This document shows, in pieces, positions 11,012-20,421 of a stretch of 37,030 bases of DNA. A model generated the notes under the pieces. The model was not told the origin of the DNA, made no database searches, and saw nothing but the letters and a program-made list of their open reading frames with translations. Positions within the stretch are counted from its first letter, which is position 1, and each line of letters opens with the position of its first letter. The translations under genes were made by a program, and so were the position numbers. Source of the DNA: Nemertoderma westbladi (taxonomy: Eukaryota; Xenacoelomorpha; Nemertodermatida; Nemertodermatidae); NCBI GenBank assembly GCA_032718475.1, contig JAUCBJ010003393.1, forward strand, positions 1 through 37,030, written 5' to 3'.

Positions 11012-12034
11012 TTGGTACCTGATATGTCTGCTATAGAATTCCTTTTGGCCCTTCAACGATTCTGTTCACGAAGAGGATATCCTAAAAGTATCCTATCTGA
11101 CAATGCATCTCAATTCCTTCTAGCTGATCTTGTCCTTAATGATTTCTGGGATAAATTAATGTTAGACGATGATCTTTCCGGATATCTTACAAAGCGGAGA
11201 ATTAAATGGAAGAACATCCCAGAACTATCACCTTGGCAAGGTGGAATATATGAAAGGCTTGTTGGAGTTGTAAAGACAGTTATGAGAAAGAGTATAGGAA
11301 GGAAACTTTTATATGTTCATCAATTACAAACTATATTGTGTCAAATTGAATATATGATCAACAGTAGACCTTTGACTTACATATCTAGTGAAATTGATGA
11401 TAAGAGGGTAATTACTCCAAATGATCTACTAATTCCAGGACATACTAAATTTATTCAACTATTTGAAGATCATAATGATGATGATGATACTGATTATCTA
11501 CCGAAAGACTCAAGTGTGATGGAAGTTAGGACAAGTTTTAAGAAACAAAACGAAATATTAAATGACTTTTGGTCGCGATGGAATAGAGATTATCTGGATA
11601 TGTTGATGGAGAGAAATACTATATACGATCATAAACACAAGAAGATTAATATTCGTAGCATTCCTTCAATTGGAGAAGTGGTATTACTAAAACAAGATGG
11701 AACTTCCAGGTGTTTCTGGAAAACTGTGATTATTCATGAACTTAATCACAGTAAAGATGGTGAAATCCGTTCTGTACAGGTGATGACCCCCAAAAAGAAA
11801 ATACTAACTCGACCCATAAGCTTATTATATCCATTGGAACTCACAATTGAAGATAAACGAAACAAGAGCAATGAAAAGAATCAAAGCGATTCGGATGGTA
11901 ACAAACATATTGCAAATAGACCAGTGAGGGAATCAGCAATTAAATGTAAGAAACGTATTAGAGATTTGTTACAATCAGATATATTGTTCTCCTTCTGTGG
12001 TGGGGAATGTTGTGAACTCAATAAAAGTACTTAA
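11012..12034 (+). pseudogene. BEL-A integrase core (distal) and C-terminal domain
   Basis: This is in the same phase as the preceding frame after one TAA. The second catalytic aspartate is in SILSDNASQF, and the catalytic glutamate is in SPWQGGIYERLVG, which is the BEL/Pao signature. The C-terminal part contains SIGEVVLLKQDG and ILTRPISLLYPLEL, matching the DUF5641-like end of BEL/Pao polyproteins, which helps hold DNA. A Lys/Asn-rich tail and a small Cys cluster (CGGECCEL) end the protein at 12034. Integrase inserts the cDNA copy into the chromosome. With the upstream stop, the intact enzyme cannot be made by ordinary translation. Confidence 0.9.
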
Positions 12035-12064
12035 TCTTATTCACGATTTTAGTAGATTACATTT

Positions 12065-12076
12065 GGTGTTGGGGGG
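12065..12076 (+). promoter_or_regulatory. Putative polypurine tract of BEL-A
   Basis: GGTGTTGGGGGG lies shortly after the pol stop and before the 3' LTR, the position for the plus-strand primer. It is interrupted by TT, so assignment is tentative. If correct, the LTR begins near 12077. Confidence 0.4.
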
Positions 12077-12134
12077 TTATTTCGTGTCGGAAAGTATCTT
12101 TATATTTTGATAGATGTATTAGGTTGTGTTGATA

Positions 12135-12359
12135 TATTATTACTACTGTACCCTTTTTTATTGTTGCAATCAGACTGCTATACTGCAGTACTGTCATATT
12201 GTTATCAGTGATTGGTGTAGATTGATGTAGTGCAGTAGTGCTATTATTTTTATGTACCACGGTCCTTATTACTACTAAATTTAGAATGCAGAATTGAGAT
12301 ATCTAAATACTGAAACTGCTGAAATGTTTTTATATCCGAACCACTATGGGTTCGTGACA
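12135..12359 (+). repeat. 3' LTR of BEL-A
   Basis: This is the direct repeat of 5422-5647, ending CGTGACA at 12359. Its left limit could extend to about 12077. One base (G, 12360) separates its end from the start of the next element's LTR. Confidence 0.85.
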
Positions 12360-12865
12360 GTGGGCGAGTCAAATGCCCGGGCGAACTACACAAAACATGA
12401 TACCCGTCCTCTAACCAGTGAGGCAGATGTACAGTCTACGGTGACAGACCAAACTCACGAGGAAACAATCCCCGCGCAGCGAATCCTAACTATCGCTAAC
12501 GGACCCAAATACCGTAAACTTGCCGCGGTGTGATTTATATGGTTTATATACGGGCTAGTGGATTAACAGACTAGCGTAACAATACTGACCGTACTAAATC
12601 AGTCAAAAGGGGGTCGTGCCTAAAGTAACAATACTGTCGGCAGAAACAACAGTCTAATAAGTAAATACTCCTCTTGCCATAAACTAAATATCATATATCC
12701 TAAATTTACAAACTACGAATAGTAAAACTACCGTAGATCCTATCTGAGAATAGCCTAAAGTAGGTAATAACTAGTAGAGCTCTAAGAGTACATATGTTTT
12801 AGGGCATGAGTGTGTGTTTGTGTGTTACGAATAAAATAATTTTGGTGTACTCCATTGTACTAGGT

Positions 12866-12871
12866 TTTATT
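12866..12871 (-). terminator. Possible polyadenylation signal in left (3') LTR
   Basis: AATAAA on the minus strand, about 1.1 kb downstream of the TATA box. The right LTR has the same hexamer at 29178-29183. No clear GT-rich downstream element is seen, so this is tentative. Confidence 0.35.
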
Positions 12872-13290
12872 GAATTTTGACCGAAACAATACCGGGCACT
12901 AGCTACGAAAATAAGCTAGTCGCACTCTGTAGGGCTTAATACTTACAAAATGACATCAAAGCTCTCTCCTTCCTATCCACAACTCAACCGGGCAATTATG
13001 GTGTTAGTAACTACACCCGTGATCGGCGCAAATACCAGATTCTGGTTGTAAGATAAGAAATAGTTGTTAATTGCTACCGTACGTTAGCTGATCTGGTATA
13101 CAAATTTGATTCTTGAATTTTGTTGCTGCGGTGGTTAGCAGCAATACCTATCAGTATGTGGCAAGGCGCGGTAGGATATTAACAAAACCTCCCTAGGCCA
13201 AGCATGTGCCAGTAGCAGAAATACTCCTTGCCTGATCAAATGACGCGAGCTCAGGCAGGGGGTTGCTACTAATGTATAAGCTACAAAGTG

Positions 13291-13353
13291 AACCGGTACC
13301 GAACAGGTACCGGTACCTGTGCCTGTGAACCGGTACCTGTGAACCGGTACAGT
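13291..13353. repeat. ACCGGTACC-type palindromic short repeat
   Basis: Repeated ACCGGTACC/CCTGTGA words, present in the left LTR and nearly absent at the matching place in the right LTR. Isolated CCGGTACC words also occur elsewhere (5318, 6070). Confidence 0.75.
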
Positions 13354-13415
13354 ACTACAAATCACTAAATTATGGAACATATGCTGTCTGTACCTAAAGT
13401 GTACTTGCGTACTGA

Positions 13416-13786
13416 CGAACAGCAATAGTTCACACCTGTAGGGAATACAGGTTAATCGGGGATTTTTAGTACGGGTTCTGCCTGAATCTGAGCTATTTGA
13501 TCCTAAATTTTGCAGCGTCCCAGGACGGCGTCACGCTTACCCTGATCTATAGGTCTTACGGCGGGCAAGGGCGTCAAACAAAGTCTTACCTTCCTCTGAA
13601 ACGGGCGCTGCATGGCAAGGTGGAGTATTTTCGAAGGGGGGGGGGGGGGGGGTGAAGGGGGCGCGCGGGCTAATCTAATGTGGGCGCTTAGCGTGTTGTG
13701 GACATCTTCTCCCTGCGTTGCTGATGGCCTGACAGTTTAAGCAGCCATCTCCCAAACGTTTGGCTGTCCCAATGGTGGACAAGACA
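13416..13786. other. 371-bp block present only in the left LTR
   Basis: The right LTR runs straight from GTACTGA to ATATAAATG, while the left has this extra block between the same two points. It is G+C-richer than its surroundings and contains 17 consecutive G at 13636-13652. It could be an insertion here or a deletion in the other copy. No terminal repeats are obvious. Confidence 0.8.
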
Positions 13787-13965
13787 AAATATACATGTTC
13801 AAAGTTTACAGTATATTTATGTAATTTACAAAAGATTTATCAAAGTTCAAGTTAATGTAACTAGAAAGGGTATACAAGATTAACAAGATAAGTTAAGGCA
13901 AATAGTTTAGAGTAATAAGATAACTTAATGGTGTTAGTGAGAGTGATAACCGAAGGCAAACCGGC

Positions 13966-14104
13966 CCTTATATAGCAAATATGGGACATAGAATTCACTA
14001 GAACCTTCCAGAGCATTCCATGGCCTCATATTGGAGCAATAAGATGTTCTATGCCCTATGATTGGCCCAACTCATCGTTCCACATGTTGTACGCACCTCA
14101 TTGG
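13966..14104 (-). promoter_or_regulatory. LTR promoter, left copy: TATA box and three CCAAT boxes
   Basis: On the minus strand CTATATAAGG (13966-13975) is a strong TATA box. Three CCAAT boxes lie upstream at 14030-14034, 14061-14065 and 14100-14104, about 60, 90 and 130 bases from the TATA. That is a standard RNA polymerase II layout and fixes the LTR direction as the same as gag-pol. Transcription would start near 13940. Confidence 0.65.
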
Positions 14105-14154
14105 CTTATCTAATCAATCAGATCGAAAATAAATAGCCCAAAAATGCAAATTTC

Positions 14155-14229
14155 CTGACTGGGATTCGAACTCGTAACCTAACTGTAATGTAACCAACGC
14201 CTTAACCATCTGACCACTGCGCCAATAGA
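14155..14229 (-). other. tRNA-like unit in left LTR
   Basis: On the minus strand TGGCGCAGTGG is a perfect Pol III A box, and AGTTCGAATCC, about 48 bases later, is a B box with one mismatch to consensus. The region has the look of a tRNA or the head of a tRNA-derived SINE. The acceptor stem does not pair convincingly, so a working tRNA is unlikely. Confidence 0.65.
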
Positions 14230-14369
14230 GTCACCTATGAATTAATGTGTACCAATATGAATAGGCATATTACGTTACTGCAATTAAATCAAAATACATC
14301 GGATTTTAGAAAGTTTTTACATTACACTACAAATGCTACATAACAGTGAAATAATCTATCACCGCTCCA

Positions 14370-14396
14370 TGAAAACAGTAAGTAAGACTGTTTTCA
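14370..14396. repeat. Inverted repeat next to the 3' LTR
   Basis: TGAAAACAGT and its exact reverse complement are separated by seven bases, within 10 bases of the inner LTR edge. A short purine stretch (minus-strand ATGGAGCGG) between it and the LTR is the only polypurine-tract candidate. Confidence 0.8.
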
Positions 14397-14797
14397 CCAA
14401 TCGAAATACAAACCATTGACTAAATATCTCTTAGGTCTAATAGTGGGGCCTAAAATACAAAACAATCACTGTCTATCTATTGCATACTTAATATTGCAGG
14501 TACGGCGTAAATACAATCCATCATACATACAAAATACAAATTTACTAGTCAACTTTAGTGCATAAAATACAAAAGAGGGCTTTCGGTTATCAAAATAAAC
14601 AAATTAGAACAAATAATTTCAAATGTTTCAATAATATATTACAAATATACATAATAAATTCCTCAAATTAAATCAGTTCAATATAAGTAAACATAATGCG
14701 CTAATAATTTCCAAATAAGTCTTAAAGTGTCCTCCTGACGATTTCAATAGTTCGTCCTACTGGTTTGAATATCTTCTCCTGAGCACTGATTGCTAAC

Positions 14798-14817
14798 GGT
14801 AGGCTCGCAAGCATTCC
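14798..14817 (-). repeat. Hairpin repeat copy 1 (noncoding)
   Basis: One substitution at stem position 5 breaks one pair. It lies in the 3' noncoding region. Confidence 0.85.
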
Positions 14818-14851
14818 TTCTCTATCTCGCTCCTCCAAATCCAAATAAAAT

Positions 14852-14871
14852 GGTAGGCTCGCAAGCCTTCC
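14852..14871 (-). repeat. Hairpin repeat copy 2 (noncoding)
   Basis: Exact consensus GGAAGGCTTGCGAGCCTACC on the minus strand. It is 54 bases from copy 1, in a tandem duplication. The preceding CCAAATAAAATGGT also precedes copy 4. Confidence 0.9.
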
Positions 14872-14899
14872 TTCCTTTACCTCGCTCTCCTAATCCTTC

Positions 14900-15439
14900 A
14901 TCGAGCGGGCTCGTCCCCGCCCTCTAAGACGATTGGGTGGTGGTCGAGATCGAATTGGGCTCGGACTTCAGCGTCGAGCTGTCGATGGTTCTAAAATGCT
15001 AGGAAAGGGAACAACAGGAGTCTCGCACATACGTCGGGCACTCAATCCTCTAAATCCTCGTCCGATTCCAATCATTCATTTCGTAGTGTCGGACTGAGAG
15101 TCTCTACAACGCTAGGAGGGAGTCTAAGGGGTGGGACCGTTCTGTCTGCTGACACCTCACTCTCTGATGTTGTCTTAATCCTCATAGGTTCTGGCAAAAC
15201 GTATCCTGTCCCTCCTCGTGGTTCTCTGGGAAGGGAAACCGTGCCCCGAGTCATCCCGATTTGCGACTTCGATGTCGTCCTCTCGGCGACATTTACTACC
15301 TTCTTAATCTCCTTTCCGGCCTTCTGGCTTCTTCCTTCTTCTAAGTATATGAAGCTGCGGATCTTCCTGTGGATGACTTGTCCTTTCGGCTAGCGGCGTG
15401 GCCTTGAAGCCAGTCTCACGCAAAACGTCCGCCTCATCT
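14900..15439 (-). pseudogene. ORF3 basic C-terminal tail (degraded)
   Basis: Minus-strand frames here are rich in Arg, Lys, Pro and Ser, for example ILRRRKKPEGRKGD near 15300 and RIKTTSESEVSADR near 15160. They change phase more than once. The second copy of ORF3 at the right edge of the window also ends in a Pro/Ser stretch and then a strongly basic tail (KKLRKRRPRKKD), so this is probably the matching tail, decayed. No domain is recognisable, and start and end are approximate. A basic tail would suit nucleic-acid binding or nuclear entry, but that is inference. Confidence 0.45.
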
Positions 15440-16324
15440 AAAATACACGAGGTTACACCATTTGTGATAAAATGCGCTCCGGTATGCCCAAACTATCGAA
15501 TGCCAGGCTCCTTGATTCCGCTGTTCGACTCGCAATTTATCGAACTCTCCGTCGGTAATCTTGTTCACCACAGTCTGAAAATTTCATGTGTTCTTATTGT
15601 TAGGGTGTACCTGTAGGAAGTAGTCCCTAACAACCTTGAAACCGCTATCCAATGGCAATATATCTAGCACCTCTAAAAGTTCATCGTATTGAGGCATAGC
15701 TGACACGTATCCTTCCTTCGACATAATGAGAGGGTTTACGGCCCAAAATCCCAAATGCGATCTCATGGGGAAACGGCGTCACTGCGTCGACATATGTTCG
15801 TCTGCTAGATTCTCCCAATGGTCGAATAGCTGTCGAATGATCTTAACTGACATATACTTATAGGGAACGTCCCTAAGTTGGCACTCGGATGCCATATGAC
15901 CTTTAATATTGCAATATGTGCACTGAGCCACGAAACGCCAACAGGTGTAGAAAGTGTGTGAACGTTGATCCCCACACCAGTTGCACACTAAATCTGGTAG
16001 AGATATGTGTTTCGCTCCACATTTCTTTGCGTGATGGCCAGTAGCCCCGCATCTGCCACAAATGGTGTTGGCAGGATAACAAACTCGCTTATAGATGAGA
16101 TCCCCGATGGGGCGAGCGCTACCGTCCACGTGATAATTCTCATCATCCGGGTCAGTCGGTACGTTCGTCTCCGTAGGTTGTACACAAACCATGGCTTCGC
16201 TTTTCTCTAATTCGCGTATCTCGGTTCGCGTCTTCCTCGGAAGGTTCTCCTCTATTTCTATGAGTTGCCGCAATGGCTCGTCTATTATCGCAGACTAGGT
16301 CGGATCCTCATCGCCATGATGTGC

Positions 16325-16344
16325 GGTAGACTCGCGAGCCTTCC
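16325..16344 (-). repeat. Hairpin repeat copy 3 (in ORF3)
   Basis: Read in frame 2 as WKARES. A C-to-T change at stem position 15 leaves a G-U pair, so pairing is kept in RNA. The loop is CGCG. Confidence 0.9.
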
Positions 16345-17873
16345 AGGATCCTTCTGGGCCTTTGAACTCCGCGTGGCGTTCCCCGTCGTAGGGTACTAAC
16401 ATCAACATCGACGGTCCGTCGACTAGGCTTCCCGCGTGAGTGAGATAAACGTCCCTAAAAACGCTAAGTCCCTCACGCGTGAAAACTTCGCAGTGCGCAT
16501 CGGTGTTATAAAAGGGTTGGAGAAATCGGCGGAATACATCAGTACGCGTCCTTCCTCCGTCGTAAATGGTATGTCCTTCACCGAGACATAACAGATGTCG
16601 CTTTAGAGTCCTAGACACTACATTGGCGATGAAGCATACGTTCACCGAAGATTCAATCGCCAAATAGTATTGCAAGATTATTCGTGGAGGTGAGGTAATC
16701 GCCCAATACACGCAACTTCGCCACTTCAACTGTGACTCAAACTCGTTTACGCCAGGGGTATCTCCCTCATCGTATACGTCTGTGTATTTGCTCCTCTTAC
16801 TCTCTTTATCTCCCAACTGAACATGAGATATGAGTGAGATATAATCCGTTCCAGTTTTTAGCGTGTTATACTCTCTGAAATATCCTTGCTCGATAGCCCA
16901 AAGCAACAATGGTCTAGTATCCACGTAAGGCGTAGGCAATTGATCCTCCTCCTCGGGCATTCCTGCGAAATCACTAATAAGGTCCTCCCGTACACCGGAT
17001 CCGATCTTGACGATACTCTTATCAAGTACAATGTCACGCATGGCCTTTGGCAACATCCTAGCTTCTATGCTACAAGCCAGGTCCATGGATTTAATTATTC
17101 GTTTTATCATTGCGTGTCTTTGCGTCTTTCCTTCAGGCATAGGCATCTTTCTATCGCTCCTCTGTCGGCTGAATACGTGTAGCACTCTGTCAGGTACACG
17201 AATCTGTATGGTCTTTGAAGTGAGGCTCTGCTGATGGCTTCTTCCTTCATTATCATAAAACATATAACCGTTCTCATGCAGAGATTGACTCATCGCGTCC
17301 CAATCGTTGAGTAAATTGTCAGTAGGGTTCCAAATTCTCCCTATGGACTTTTTGTCGTCGAAACTAATAGGTTTCCCCGTCCAATTGGTCGCAATGTCGG
17401 TTTCGGTTTCGAACGTGGCGACTCCGATCCATAATCAAATCGTTTTAGCCAGATATCCTCGCAAGATACAAGGTACGATATCCATCCCCGCACGATCCAC
17501 TTCCTTAAAATCCGTAATATGTAGAGGCACGTTGCGTATGATTTTCTGAACTATTGTTCTACGCAACTCCGCCACATCTAACACATCACCAAACGTAACC
17601 GATGGGAGGAAATCCAGGTTCGAAATGATCTCCGGGTGTTCAACTATGGGAATCTCGTAAGTTGTCTCCTCTCGGGTTGGTATACTAATAGGAAAGCTGG
17701 TTGGTCTCGCGACTGGTACTACCGCTTTAGTAGGATGGGGCTGAGGTTCTTGCGTCATCTCGACATGAGGTATCTGTAATCTCTGCGACAAATGCTGAGC
17801 AAAGGTGATACTATCGAAGAGTTCCGGTGTCATCTCCTTCGGTTCAGTTTGATCGTAGGATATCCAATAAAAT

Positions 17874-17893
17874 GGTAGGCTCGCGAGCCTTCC
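17874..17893 (-). repeat. Hairpin repeat copy 4 (in ORF3)
   Basis: Read in frame 1 as GRLASLP. The loop is CGCG. Confidence 0.9.
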
Positions 17894-18667
17894 ACCAAAC
17901 TCCTCGATCTCGCCTTTCTCGTATGCTTTGTACGCCCTATAGAGGCTCAAAGCTTCCTGTTTCTCTTGTGTCGACTTATTAGACTCGTCCACTATCATAC
18001 TATAGACTTCTGGTTCTACTAATTTGGGTTCATAAATAACAATTTTGCCCATGTTCGGTCCACTCATTTTAAACGAATGGTACGGATTTGTCAAAGGGTA
18101 TCTGCCTTCTTGGTAACACAGACTTTGGTGGTATGAACATCGTGCTAATATCGGCTCGGGGTTCTCCGAGTTCAAGCGCATAGGAATCGCGTTGTCTTGG
18201 TCACGCATATATCCTCCACATTTATAGAACAGTTTATAAATGGAGAATGCGTCCTTGGTCTCTAGATCCGCTCCTCGAGCGCATCTATAAAGATGCATTC
18301 CATCGAATTCGTCCCTAGCTGCAGGCAAGGGTTCACTCCCCGTCAAATATTGCAGCGTATGATATAATCGGCATATCTCCGTGTCTGGATCCTCGCAAAT
18401 GTCACTAGCGTCGCATAACGCATCGTAGGGGTACAAGGCATTGAACTCCGCGCGTACCTCCTCCGCTCTTTTGTCATAAGCGTCCAACCGCTGTCGCCTA
18501 ACATTCGGGTCCACCTTGGATTTAGCGAGCTTGGCCGTACTCCTAGCTATACTCTCCACTCCAAACACGTTAAAGTTTTTGGCTCCATAACGATTAAACG
18601 GTGCCTGGTGCTCCTGCTCCTGTGTAAATCCCTGACATAACTCCTTGTAAATCTTCTCCGCCATCAT

Positions 18668-19453
18668 ATACGCGTATATATGGTTACATATCGTTACGTT
18701 CTACTAGATGAAGCACAAATAGAGGTTAGATGTGAGGAGACTTAGAGTTTTGTCAGCTTTTGGCTCAACTTTGCTCTAAAACCCCTACCCATTTGCCTAA
18801 TGACTTCGGGTTTCACGTGATTTCGCACTGGCTCCTAATCCAAAAAAAAGTGCCGATAAAAAACGAATTCCGGGTAAACTAGCCGTGAGTCTAAAATACT
18901 CACCTTTTAATTTCCCAAACTACTTTCCCAAAGAAAAATAGTGCAGTCGAGAATTAATTCGGTCTAAAATAATAGTAGACACGACTACGTAGAACAAGGC
19001 CGATTTTCTTTTCCAAAAAAATTTTTATCGGTAGGCTTGCAAGCCTTCCATCCGCTCTTGTCCTCCCCAATTTTAATTTTTATCTAGCTGTATCCTAGAA
19101 TTCGCATCCACTGGAGAATCGTTTTTCTTAAATTTAAATCCAACCAAATGGATTTGTCTAATAAATTTTGAAAAATTGTCTCACTTGTGGGTTCCAAGTA
19201 GAATTCCATTCCTACTGTAACACAATACCGCTCCTATATGTGATACATAAGGGTTCTACCCTCCATGTTCACATATAAAGACAATGGAATTCCACCACTG
19301 CCTTTATCTACAGTGAAGAGGAATACAAATGTGCATACAGTAATACAAAATACTAAATCGCTAAAATACAGTAAGGCTATGTGGCGACCATCGAGGGTCC
19401 CACATCTCTATTTACTTAGATTGGGTGGAGATTTGTAGTCTCCTGTCTCGTTT
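18668..19453 (-). other. Spacer between pol and ORF3
   Basis: 786 bases without a reading frame. It holds one hairpin copy (19030-19049), two AAAATAC words (19341-19370), and an inverted pair GAATTCCATT (19201) / AATGGAATTC (19284). A splice acceptor or internal promoter for ORF3 would be expected here, but I cannot identify one with confidence. Confidence 0.6.
19030..19049 (-). repeat. Hairpin repeat copy 5 (pol-ORF3 spacer)
   Basis: Noncoding copy with loop TGCA. Confidence 0.9.
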
Positions 19454-19918
19454 CTAGTCTCCTGTCTCGTTTCTAGTCTCCTCAAGGAGCACGAGATGTT
19501 GTACAGGCCTATCTACGGTACGTCCGTCAATAGTCCGTACAGTAACTGTCCTTATTACACCAGATGTAGGGTGCGTGGTCAAAATGACTCCAGTCAGCCA
19601 AAACCGTCGTTTCAAATTGGTTTCAGCCAATAAAACATGGTCACCTTGTCTCAAACATCGGGTATTAAGATACCAAGAGGTTCTGGCCAAAATAGAGGGC
19701 AAATAGTGCTTCTGCCATATTTCCCAGAATTTGTTGGCTACAACTGAGTGATTTTCCAAGCTTTGTTGCCGTATCCGTCGTTATCGACAGGTATCGAAGT
19801 GGGCAACAATGTCATCAGCGCCTGCATAAGCAGGTGCGCTGGTGTCAAGGCAAACTGTGAGTCGTTGTTGTCTGGGATCAAAGCGATTGGACTAGTGAAC
19901 TAGAACTTAGTTACTGGA
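19454..19918 (-). pseudogene. Giant element integrase C-terminal domain
   Basis: The minus-strand frame contains FWEIWQKHYLPSILART, LRQGDHVLLAE and RPVQHLVLLEE, which is the BEL/Pao integrase C-terminal (DUF5641-like) module and the normal end of pol. It stops at 19454. Upstream, 19760-19918 links it to the core but contains several stops and phase changes. The last 17 bases of the frame partly repeat (CGAGACAGGAGACTA twice). Confidence 0.85.
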
Positions 19919-20421
19919 CTAGAAAACCGCGTCGATTTCTATTAACAACGTCGTCAGTTGGTCATCTGTCAAGATGCGTTGCGTCGGTATTACTTTCGCC
20001 ATAGCCGTCTTGATTGACCCAATCAGTCTTTCCCAAACGCCACCTCTCCACGGACTGTCAGAAGTGTTAAAGCTCCAGACAATACAGTGAGGACGTAGTT
20101 CTTCGGAAATCTGGTTTTGGTCCAACTTTTTTAAGGCTCTGGTGATTTCATTCCATGCACCCACAAAGTTAGTCCTTGGTCGCAATAAATGGATTTGACC
20201 AATCTGCGTCTAGCGATAAATCGCCGTAAGGCTAGGATAAAGGCGTTGGTGGTTAAATCTGTCACAAGCTCAATATGGACAGCTCTGCTGGCCATGCAAG
20301 TGAAGATCAATCCCCAGCGTTTTACCTGTACCCTTCTGCATTTCGCGATTATGGGTCCAAAACAGTCTATCCCTGTCTCAGTGAAAGGGGGTCAAAAGCC
20401 TGTAATCTTGCTAGTGGTAGT
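19919..20421 (-). pseudogene. Giant element integrase catalytic core
   Basis: Two frames together cover the core. In the upstream part (20190-20380) I see TETGIDCFGP with the first catalytic Asp, AVHIELVTDL, and IYCDQG with the second. In the downstream part (19919-20185) I see NTSDSPWRGGVWERLIG with the catalytic Glu in the BEL/Pao signature, then LLIEIDAVF. The phase changes near 20185, within CDQG. The usual SDNG/SDQG context is therefore altered and the core is not translatable as one protein. Confidence 0.85.

Larger units (their letters stand above)
5422..12359 (+). mobile_element. BEL/Pao LTR retrotransposon ('BEL-A')
   Basis: Direct repeats of about 225 bp flank an interior that codes, in order, for gag with zinc knuckles, protease, RT, RNase H and integrase. 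That is the BEL/Pao order, with DUF1759-like and DUF1758-like regions and a DUF5641-like tail. The interior has two frameshifts (near 8640 and 9540) and one in-frame stop (11009), and the RT catalytic box is altered. The copy is defective but the two LTRs are nearly identical, so insertion is fairly recent. No clear target-site duplication is seen. Confidence 0.92.
12361..14361 (-). repeat. 3' LTR of the giant element (left copy)
   Basis: This copy is 2001 bp. It matches 28675-30263 along its length, apart from about 371 bp (13416-13786) and a CCGGTACC-rich stretch near 13300-13350 that the other copy lacks. In a hand comparison of the first 215 bases I counted about 14 differences, of which about five are CpG sites here that are TpG or CpA in the right copy. 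No coding signal; short open frames inside it are not supported. Confidence 0.85.
14397..14899 (-). other. 3' noncoding region of the giant element
   Basis: No reading frame is supported. It contains three AAAATACAAA-type words (14452, 14531 and 14564). It also holds a 54-bp tandem duplication (14798-14900) in which each unit carries one copy of the 20-bp hairpin. Confidence 0.6.
15440..18667 (-). pseudogene. ORF3: large unrecognised protein with three zinc knuckles, in env position
   Basis: From ATG 18667 one minus-strand frame continues for over 3 kb, broken only by in-frame stops: TGA 17435-17437, TAG 16295-16297, TGA 15779-15781 and TGA 15584-15586. The first 800 codons show no family I know, no signal peptide and no membrane segment, so it is not an ordinary envelope protein. 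Three knuckles follow at 15880-16060: CGRCGATGHHAKKC, CNWCGDQRSHTFYTC (CX2CX5HX4C) and CTYCNIKGHMASEC. Then comes a C-terminal domain with FPMRSHLGFWAVNP and QYDELLEVLD. The second copy at 35812-36862 keeps the last two knuckles (the first only partly) and this domain with the same spacing, so the protein family is real. RNA or DNA binding is likely from the knuckles; a capsid-like or accessory role is speculation. Confidence 0.75.

Noticed and set aside
12294-12533. 79-residue plus-strand frame across the LTR junction
   Set aside because: It spans the boundary of two unrelated elements, so it is chance.
13135-13425. Open frames in the LTRs (also 29448-29651)
   Set aside because: They differ between the two LTRs through indels and show no protein signature.
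14155-14229. Functional tRNA gene
   Set aside because: A and B boxes are good, but the acceptor stem and anticodon arm do not fold convincingly by eye.
15440-18667. Envelope gene in ORF3
   Set aside because: Position fits, but there is no signal peptide, membrane segment or cysteine-rich ectodomain, and zinc knuckles point to nucleic-acid binding.
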